Assembly: GCA_018985235.1 (NCBI GenBank)
Contig: JADGIG010000257.1
Span: forward strand, 1-11,524
Length of the DNA: 11,524 nt
DNA from: Sanchytrium tribonematis
Lineage: Eukaryota; Sanchytriomycota; Sanchytriomycetes; Sanchytriales; Sanchytriaceae
Reading direction: 5' to 3'
Made by a program: the position numbers and the translations under genes. This document shows, piece by piece, positions 6,515 to 11,524 of this stretch (position 1 is its first letter; the number at the start of each line of letters is the position of its first letter). The notes under the pieces were generated by a model, which had not been told where the DNA came from, did no database searches, and was given only the letters and a program-made list of their open reading frames with translations.

Positions 6515-6529
6515 CAAGGGACTGACTAA
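6515..6529 (+). repeat. Candidate left terminal inverted repeat
   Basis: CAAGGGACTGACTAA. It matches the reverse complement of 9033-9047 at 14 of 15 positions and lies about 35 bp before the first start codon of the partner gene. Confidence 0.4.
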
Positions 6530-6563
6530 AAAGTGATTCTTTACAATGAAATAAATAATTTTT

Positions 6564-7454
6564 ATGACAACCCGCATCAATTCTGCTTCACTCGAAGATG
6601 TCACAAAAGAAATTTTATTTCCCTTAGCGCCCCTACCTGCATTAATTCCAGTTAAGCGACCATATAGTGAGGAAGAGAAAGAAAATCAACCCAAAGCTAC
6701 TCCCAAAACTAAGAAATCCAAAAAACAAGACAAACCAAGAAAGATCTGGGACCCAGATGAAGAGCGATTGCTTTTACAACTGCTTGCTACTGAAGGTGGT
6801 CGATTGAAGAAAGCAAAAAGTCATTCTGACAAAGTCAAATTTGAAAATTATCTTGTTCAGAAATTCAAATGCAGCAAATTTGAGCAAGTTAATCATATAA
6901 TGTGGCAATAAAATTGAGCTCTAGTGGAAGAGCGACGGTTATAGCCAAATATTTTAAAAAATGAGTCTGGTTTCGAATAAATACAAGGCAGAACGTGTTC
7001 AAAAGTCTGGATTAAATGAAAGATCTGATTGGGAATTATTTGAGTTGTGTGCGGAGGTATTTGAAGGAAAGCGTGATTTGGAAACCAAGTTTGCTGTTGA
7101 TGGAGGTAATTTGAACCATTTGGCAGATGATGGAATGACACAAGTTCAAAAGGCAAAGATATATTAATTTAGATGTCCAATCAATTGCCAATTGGAGACT
7201 TGCAAATTGAAGAATTGGAAAATCAGCCAATGGATGAGCCCCCCAAAGTTGTTAAAGTGACTCCCAAAGTCAAAAAAGAAGGAAATGGTGTTAGAAAAGC
7301 AAGATTAAGCGATATTATTCAAGTTCAATTGGAAGAAACTGGTAAACAATTGAAGGAAACAACAGAGACCACAAATCATTTGGTAAGATTGTTGATGAAT
7401 GAACTTTGTTCAAGTGCCCAACCAAATGCAATTGATGGAAATTCTTTGCAATAA
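6564..7454 (+). pseudogene. Harbinger Myb/SANT-like partner gene, frame-disrupted
   Basis: Three plus-strand open frames read in order. 6564-6911 has a Lys-rich NLS-like stretch (about residues 45-60) and then IWDPDEERLLLQLL, the start of a Myb/SANT-type helix. 6961-7167 has VSNKYKAERV and SDWELFELCAEVF, like the later helices. 7173-7454 has an acidic/Pro linker and an amphipathic coiled-coil tail (IIQVQLEETGKQLKE). Between the first two, a short stretch in the third frame (GRATVIAKYFKK, 6926-6961) also fits a Myb helix. At least three frame changes are therefore needed, one at the A-run 6956-6961. In active elements this protein binds the ends and brings the transposase into the nucleus. AATAAA overlaps the stops at 6911 and 7454. 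Introns are a less likely explanation. Confidence 0.6.
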
Positions 7455-7488
7455 AAGTTATATCTTCTCATTTTATTACAAATTTATT

Positions 7489-8881
7489 TCATTCTCCATT
7501 GATATTAATTAATCCATTAAATTCATCTGTCATCCGATGTAAATTAGCATTTGTTGGTCTTGGTACTACTGTAGGCATTGCATTTCTAATCATATCCCGC
7601 TTGTATTCTCCCAGTGCCAATTCTTGAAAATCATGCTCTTCATTAAAAATTGGACAATCTCTTAATGCATCTATTTGTCTCAATATACGTGCAATGCGAG
7701 TCGGTAATCTTGAATACGACCATGCTGTTCCCATTAGTTCCAATATGTAATTAGGATTGTTGTCAATTTGATAATTGTGAAGCATAAAGCAACACAAAAT
7801 CAACTTCACGTACAATTCAATTTTGTATTCAGTCCCAATTACTAATATATAATATCTTCTTTGTAAAATGCCAAATATTCTCTCTACAATTTGCCTCACA
7901 CTTGAAAATATACGATTAAATTGTAATTTGGATTGTTCTGTTTCAGAGCATCTCAATATATCCTCTGCTTGATATGGTGTTATCAAATACTCTCTCAAAT
8001 GGTATCCATTATCACCCATAAGCATATATGATTTATCAAATCTCGTAAATATAGTTAAAAGAAATTGCTTAAAATTTGAAAATGCAAACATACTGGCGTC
8101 ATTAACGGATCCGGGAAATCCAACATCTATAGAAACAATGCGCATTTGCGCATCCACAACAACTTGACCTGCCATTGAACGAAATCCTTTTCTGTTATAG
8201 AAGGGACTGGGATTTGTTTCGCGAGGGATTTTGCGAATTGGAAAATGTGTGCCGTCTACTACAAAAGGAATACCATCTAGCCCTGACAAATAGTAAACAA
8301 TTTCTGCATTATTTCTTAAGTATTCTTCATTGATTCTATCCAAAGAGAAATTGTCGCGCAACAAAGATATCAATAAATTGCAGAAAATGTGGATTGACGC
8401 TCTTGCAGTTTCTTTACAGCAGCCATACATGTGCTTTAAAGAATTTAAACATTCTCCTCTAGTGGGTTGACGCTCTTGCAGTTTCTTTACAGCAGCCATA
8501 CATGTGCTTTAAAGAATTTAAACATTCTCCTCTAGCAAGATATCTTAAAAAAATACCCAGTTTCCATTCAAATAAATGATTTGGTCTACCAACATTGTGA
8601 AGGGGCCAAATTTGGGTGTAAATTTGATGCAAGTTCTGTGATAGCTGATTGAATGTGTCTATTGACATTCTGAAAAAGTTGCTAAACTCACCTGGACCAT
8701 ATTGTTGATAAAATTGGGTTGGGATCTTTGTTGGAATCCATTCTATTTTGGGTCCAATATACCGCAAATTGTAGCGCAAGTAGCAGTTAAACAATAAAAT
8801 CTTGTATTGTTGCAGCATCAAATTATTGCGATTCATTATAATAAGCAAAGTAAGCAGGATTTGTCTTCTAGTTAGAGTCAT
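7489..8881 (-). pseudogene. Harbinger DDE transposase interrupted by a tandem duplication
   Basis: The natural start is ATG 8879-8881 (MTLTRRQIL). The first 140-codon frame covers the N-terminal helical region and runs into the duplicated segment. The catalytic part lies in the second frame, stop at 7489. Numbered from the ATG at 8497-8499, it has DGTHFP with Asp82, GSVND with Asp134, and IVERIFGILQRRY with Glu206, the DDE triad pattern of DDE_Tnp_4 nucleases, plus GDNGYH (Asp163). It is otherwise complete. A 73-bp duplication (8394-8535) shifts the frame between the two parts; 73 is not a multiple of 3. Without one copy the gene would be about 439 aa, a normal length for the family. AATAAA follows the stop immediately. 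The ATG at 8499 is inside the second repeat copy and is not the true start. Confidence 0.85.
8394..8535. repeat. Perfect tandem duplication, 73-bp period
   Basis: 8394-8462 and 8467-8535 are identical over 69 bp, starting TTGACGCTCTTGCAG and ending CTCCTCTAG, offset by exactly 73 bp. Flanking bases partly match as well (GG before the first copy and GG at the same offset before the second). Identity implies a very recent event or an assembly error. Confidence 0.9.
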
Positions 8882-9032
8882 TCAAGGAGATTTATTTTAG
8901 CTAATACACTTGGGGAAATTGCAAAAAGCAATTTGATTTTTAGACTCGATGATCTTATTAGGCTTTGTTTCCGGAGATGCAAAAAGTGACTTCGGTGAAT
9001 TTATAGACTCACTGTATACTCGCTGTACTAGA

Positions 9033-9047
9033 TTAGTCAGTCCATTG
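9033..9047 (-). repeat. Candidate right terminal inverted repeat
   Basis: TTAGTCAGTCCATTG, the reverse complement of the left copy with one mismatch. It lies about 150 bp upstream of the transposase start. Confidence 0.4.
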
Positions 9048-9242
9048 AAAATGTGCAAAACAATGTGGACACTAGATCGTCCAAGAGCGTCTAAAGAGCG
9101 TCTAAAGGATATGTGTTTCCGATGCACGTTTTGAGATGGGATATCGTCAAGAGTAGTTTAATACAGTCTTACCGATATACAAATAATCTGTCAGTATCAT
9201 TCATTATTACAAAATTAAAACAATGTTATTTTACGGTCTTTA
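9048..9242. other. Flank right of the transposon, no convincing gene
   Basis: ORFs on both strands cross 8897-9134, including the candidate transposon end, and none shows a motif. An 11-bp unit (AAGAGCGTCTA) is repeated in tandem at 9083-9093 and 9094-9104. The rest is AT-rich without a signal I can support. Confidence 0.3.
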
Positions 9243-9676
9243 TCAAGTCTCGAGTCGTATAAAATTGAAGAATCGGGTATCTGTTAAGGGTTTGAAATTT
9301 TGAATCACTTTCATAAATTTGTTTTGTTTATTTTCGCTGGTAGCATTTTGTAATAATAAACACAAACAGTCGTTTGGAGTATCAGCTTTAATTTTATACA
9401 CTTTCCGATCACATAGCATAAAAGATCTAGGTAATCGAGTCATATTATTCGTGAATTGACAGAAAATAATCTACATGATTCATTTTTTCAAGGGTTTGTT
9501 ACAAAAATACCAGTCATTTTTTTCTTTTCCATTCTTTGTTTCAATTTTTCTGGCAACCATGCCTCTACATTTTGATTAGAGGGTGAAATGCTCGTTGTTG
9601 ATATTATGGATCTGTGGTTTTTATCCCGTGATTTTGACTTTTGGTTAAAATTATTTGAATGAAATTGAAACGATAA
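9243..9676 (-). pseudogene. Two-part unknown ORF chain
   Basis: The upstream part (9676-9488) has no early ATG and reads as Ser/Asn-rich sequence followed by a basic helix (EAWLPEKLKQRMEKKKMTG). It stops at 9488-9490. The downstream part starts at ATG 9441-9443 (MTRLPRSFMLCDRKVYKIKA) and ends at 9243 after 66 aa. A short open stretch lies between them in another frame. They may be one gene with two frame changes, or a 66-aa gene plus a chance frame. There is no poly(A) signal at the 3' end like those seen elsewhere. Family unknown. Confidence 0.3.
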
Positions 9677-9696
9677 TTAATAGAATTTGCTTTATT

Positions 9697-10323
9697 TTAG
9701 CTGCTTTCCGAATACAATTGTTGCAATATTAATGTATTAAACTTGCTAACCCATTCTGGGGGCAAGTAAGGCAATACTTCTTTGTTTTCAGGAGAATAAA
9801 TTGAATTGCCTGAATAGTATTCGGGGTTGTCAGGCAAATATTTAGCATAATTCTGCAACCCAATGTTATTAAGAAAGGTTATTGCTTCTTCTTCTGATTT
9901 AGGTCTCTTCATGATGAAGTATACCACAAGATCTCCTATTAATGGTTTCATATAGATTTTGTTGCAGTAATAATGAATCACATTGAATATCAAATCCGCT
10001 ATTTCACCTTTTATGACAAACAACGCCCCTTTAATATAGTACAAGACATCAATTTGAGTATAAGAAGGTATCCAAGGAGGACGTTCAGGGGAATTAAGAT
10101 AGAAATCCGAAAAGTAGTACAATTTGTTGATAATCCATGCTTTATCATAGTCTTTGTCGTTCAATTTTGTATCAAAGCTCCGTTTTTTGCTTTTGCGAAA
10201 CTGGCGATGGTGCAATTCTTTAATTTGTTCTCGCAAATCTATATTCTCCGAACCATTCTCAAGAAGCAGCGGCATCTTTAATTCATCTAAATTCCCAAAT
10301 ACACACAACAATGCAAATAACAT
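9697..10323 (-). CDS. 208-aa protein of unknown function
   Basis: Intact frame from ATG 10321-10323. It starts with a short hydrophobic stretch (MLFALLCVFG), then a basic region (RQFRKSKKRSFD), helical segments rich in Tyr and Ile, and a C-terminal part with PDNPEYYSGNSIYSPENKE and LPPEWVS. No catalytic motif or known domain is visible to me. Met17 (KMPLLLENGS) is an alternative start if transcription begins close to the TATA box, which lies only about 21 bp before Met1; in that case the hydrophobic start would not be translated. AATAAA follows the stop directly. It is one of the few genes here without any frame break, so it is probably functional. Confidence 0.65.
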   Translation of the reverse strand: MLFALLCVFGNLDELKMPLLLENGSENIDLREQIKELHHRQFRKSKKRSFDTKLNDKDYDKAWIINKLYYFSDFYLNSPERPPWIPSYTQIDVLYYIKGALFVIKGEIADLIFNVIHYYCNKIYMKPLIGDLVVYFIMKRPKSEEEAITFLNNIGLQNYAKYLPDNPEYYSGNSIYSPENKEVLPYLPPEWVSKFNTLILQQLYSESS

Positions 10324-10343
10324 GGGGGATGGACATCATGTCT

Positions 10344-10418
10344 CTTTTATAACAAATGGGGCAACACGTGGTTGTACAAATATACCCCGCTGCTAAATAG
10401 TCAAGTCGCACACGTGTG
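10344..10418 (-). promoter_or_regulatory. TATA box and two CACGTG E-boxes
   Basis: On the minus strand TATAAAAG (10344-10351) lies upstream of the 208-aa gene. CACGTG is found at 10365-10370 and again at 10411-10416 within the 10-bp palindrome CACACGTGTG (10409-10418). CACGTG is the usual site of bHLH factors such as fungal Cbf1/Pho4-type proteins. Binding is inferred only. Confidence 0.45.
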
Positions 10419-10423
10419 AGTAC

Positions 10424-11117
10424 AATAATTTGCAAATGGAAGCCCCAAATAGCTCAACATTGTCTCCAAAACAGTTATTTTACTCCCAAATGTCAAAAAT
10501 CCATTGATTTTACCCAAATAATTTTCCCAATTGACTCATTTGTACTTCCAATTGTCTAATCTTGACATATTTCATTATTTTGTAAATCCACACCTCGTTT
10601 GGATCCAAATGCAAATCAGAATTAGTTAATTAAGATTCATTTTTCCAAGCGATTCGATTATACGATCTGGATTTCCTGTTAATTCGGATTGTAATTCTAT
10701 CGAATTGTTAAATATGAATTTATGCCTTAATTACTGCTAAATAAACTTGAATTTAAAGACACGTTATCCAACTATGCAATGGAAAGATTACGAAAATCAA
10801 ATCAAATTTGAATTTCAAGTTGTGAAAAAATTAAGTAAATAAATTGAATTTAACAAATTTCATTGATTAGACTAAAAGCAATTTTGACAGACAATTCAAT
10901 TGGTTTGGATGTACATAAAACTGGCAATTTTTACTCAATTAAAAATGATTATCTTTGATTTTGTTGGAATCAAACAATCGTCTAGCTTTCACGGTGTAAA
11001 TTTCTTCAAGCAACCCTAGTCTAGATTCCTCAATGTAAATGACATGAAAAACTTGGAATTGAATTTACAGAAAATCAAAATTTTCTCCTAGTCTAGTTTC
11101 CACAGAGCGTGTCCCAA
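10424..11117. other. AT-rich intergenic region
   Basis: Nearly 700 bp rich in AATTT/AAATT strings and TAATTAA, with no open frame that looks coding and no RNA gene I can recognise. Its right third holds repeat copy B. Confidence 0.5.
10980..11100. repeat. 39-bp tandem repeat, copy B (two units plus a partial)
   Basis: Units start GTCTAG at 10980 and 11019, again 39 bp apart, with CAAGCAACCCT at the same place as in copy A. The following AAACTTGGAATTGAATTT tail matches copy A. A third partial unit (GTCTAGTTTCCACAG) begins at 11091. It is diverged from copy A at about a quarter of positions. Same orientation as copy A. Confidence 0.55.
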
Positions 11118-11524
11118 ATGATGCCCCTATTTCTTTCTCTGCTAATCGCAGTCAAGTCATTTCAAACTTCATGTATTGTCAGAGTTTTGAAGCAAATCCA
11201 ACATTTTAAGGTCGATCTAAATGAGAATGATGTTTATGAAAGCAACATTGAAATTACACATCAATCACTTCAAATAATCAGTCACATTCAATTTGAATGG
11301 ATTAAAGACAACCCAAACCAAGTACAATTTACTGGTACGCTAACTGGTATAACGCCCTCATTATCTTACTCTAAACTTTTAGATATTTCACAATATGGTG
11401 ATGATAAAGATAAGTACGAGTTACAATACCCATTTCTTGTCACTTTGAAGGACATTTTAGACAAATCTCTATTATCTGCCATTTGGAAGAAATTTTTAAA
11501 AGCGCAGGAAGATTCTGCTAATTT
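11118..11524 (+). CDS. 5' part of an unknown gene, cut by the window edge
   Basis: Open from ATG 11118 (a second ATG follows directly) for 135 codons to the edge with no stop. The N-terminus (MMPLFLSLLIAVKSF) is hydrophobic and could be a signal peptide or anchor, with a Cys soon after. The rest is mixed, soluble-looking sequence (VDLNENDVYESNIEITHQSL; FEWIKDNPNQVQF; LDISQYGDDKDKYELQY). No domain recognised. No clear TATA box lies directly upstream, where repeat copy B ends. The composition and length of the frame make it a real gene start with fair confidence. Confidence 0.6.
   Translation, partial: MMPLFLSLLIAVKSFQTSCIVRVLKQIQHFKVDLNENDVYESNIEITHQSLQIISHIQFEWIKDNPNQVQFTGTLTGITPSLSYSKLLDISQYGDDKDKYELQYPFLVTLKDILDKSLLSAIWKKFLKAQEDSAN

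Larger units (their letters stand above)
6515..9047. mobile_element. PIF/Harbinger DNA transposon, probably inactive
   Basis: It carries the two-gene set diagnostic of the superfamily: a Myb/SANT-like partner (+) and a DDE nuclease (-), convergent with 34 bp between their stops. Candidate 15-bp terminal inverted repeats with one mismatch (6515-6529 and 9033-9047) would give a 2,533-bp element. No matching 3-bp target duplication is evident next to them, so the exact ends are uncertain. Both genes are disrupted. Confidence 0.65.

Noticed and set aside
6389-6604. Minus-strand hydrophobic ORF at the left end of the transposon
   Set aside because: Low-complexity Lys/Leu/Phe sequence from AT-rich DNA, overlapping the partner gene start; no promoter or poly(A) signal.
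8897-9134. Opposed ORFs on both strands upstream of the transposase
   Set aside because: Both cross the candidate transposon end, show no domain, and overlap each other almost fully; probably chance frames.
1-11524. Giant-virus or endogenous viral origin, suggested by short intergenic gaps and small unknown ORFs
   Set aside because: No capsid, polymerase, packaging ATPase or other viral hallmark gene is present; CCAAT/TATA promoters, a Harbinger element and secreted LRR proteins fit a cellular genome better.
1-11524. tRNA, rRNA or CRISPR array
   Set aside because: GTTCGA-like strings (for example near 5710) lack a partner A-box and cloverleaf arms, and no regularly spaced identical repeats with unique spacers exist.

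Overview
The window looks like nuclear DNA of an AT-rich eukaryote. Promoters carry CCAAT and TATA boxes, AATAAA poly(A) signals sit on or beside stop codons, there is a PIF/Harbinger DNA transposon, and there are IRG-like GTPases and leucine-rich-repeat (LRR) proteins. No operons, ribosome binding sites or tRNAs were seen. The small secreted LRR protein with a Cys-Cys N-terminal cap, the C2H2 finger and the Harbinger pair together suggest an early-diverging fungus, perhaps a chytrid. That assignment is an inference, not a proof.

Region 1 (1-2310) is the best-preserved part. A degenerate IRG-like GTPase (+, 496-1302) converges on an intact-looking one (-, 1297-2070), and their stop codons interlock in the palindrome TTATAA. 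The intact one probably starts at an internal Met that creates an N-myristoylation signal. It shares a compact divergent promoter with a 44-codon Cys-rich ORF (+, 2173-2307).

Region 2 (2310-6340) is a crowded run of small genes of unknown family on both strands. Several need one single-base slip to read through (2351-2825, 2967-3530, 4880-5276). Two LRR relics (4516-4903 + and 5722-6014 -), a C2H2 zinc-finger remnant (6180-6335 -) and a 56-bp near-palindrome also lie here. Two of the unknown ORFs (2967-3530 and 4324-4587) share a motif and look like paralogues.

Region 3 (about 6515-9047) is a PIF/Harbinger element: a Myb/SANT-like partner gene (+) and a DDE transposase (-), convergent. Candidate 15-bp terminal inverted repeats flank them. 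The transposase is broken by a perfect 73-bp-offset tandem duplication and the partner by several frame changes, so the copy looks non-autonomous as read.

Region 4 (9050-11524) holds a frame-disrupted ORF pair, an intact 208-aa protein of unknown function with E-boxes and a TATA box, about 690 bp of AT-rich intergenic DNA with a second copy of a 39-bp repeat first seen near 4.06 kb, and the 5' part of a gene that runs off the right edge.

The many small frame breaks are either true pseudogene decay or consensus indel errors. The sequence alone cannot decide between them.
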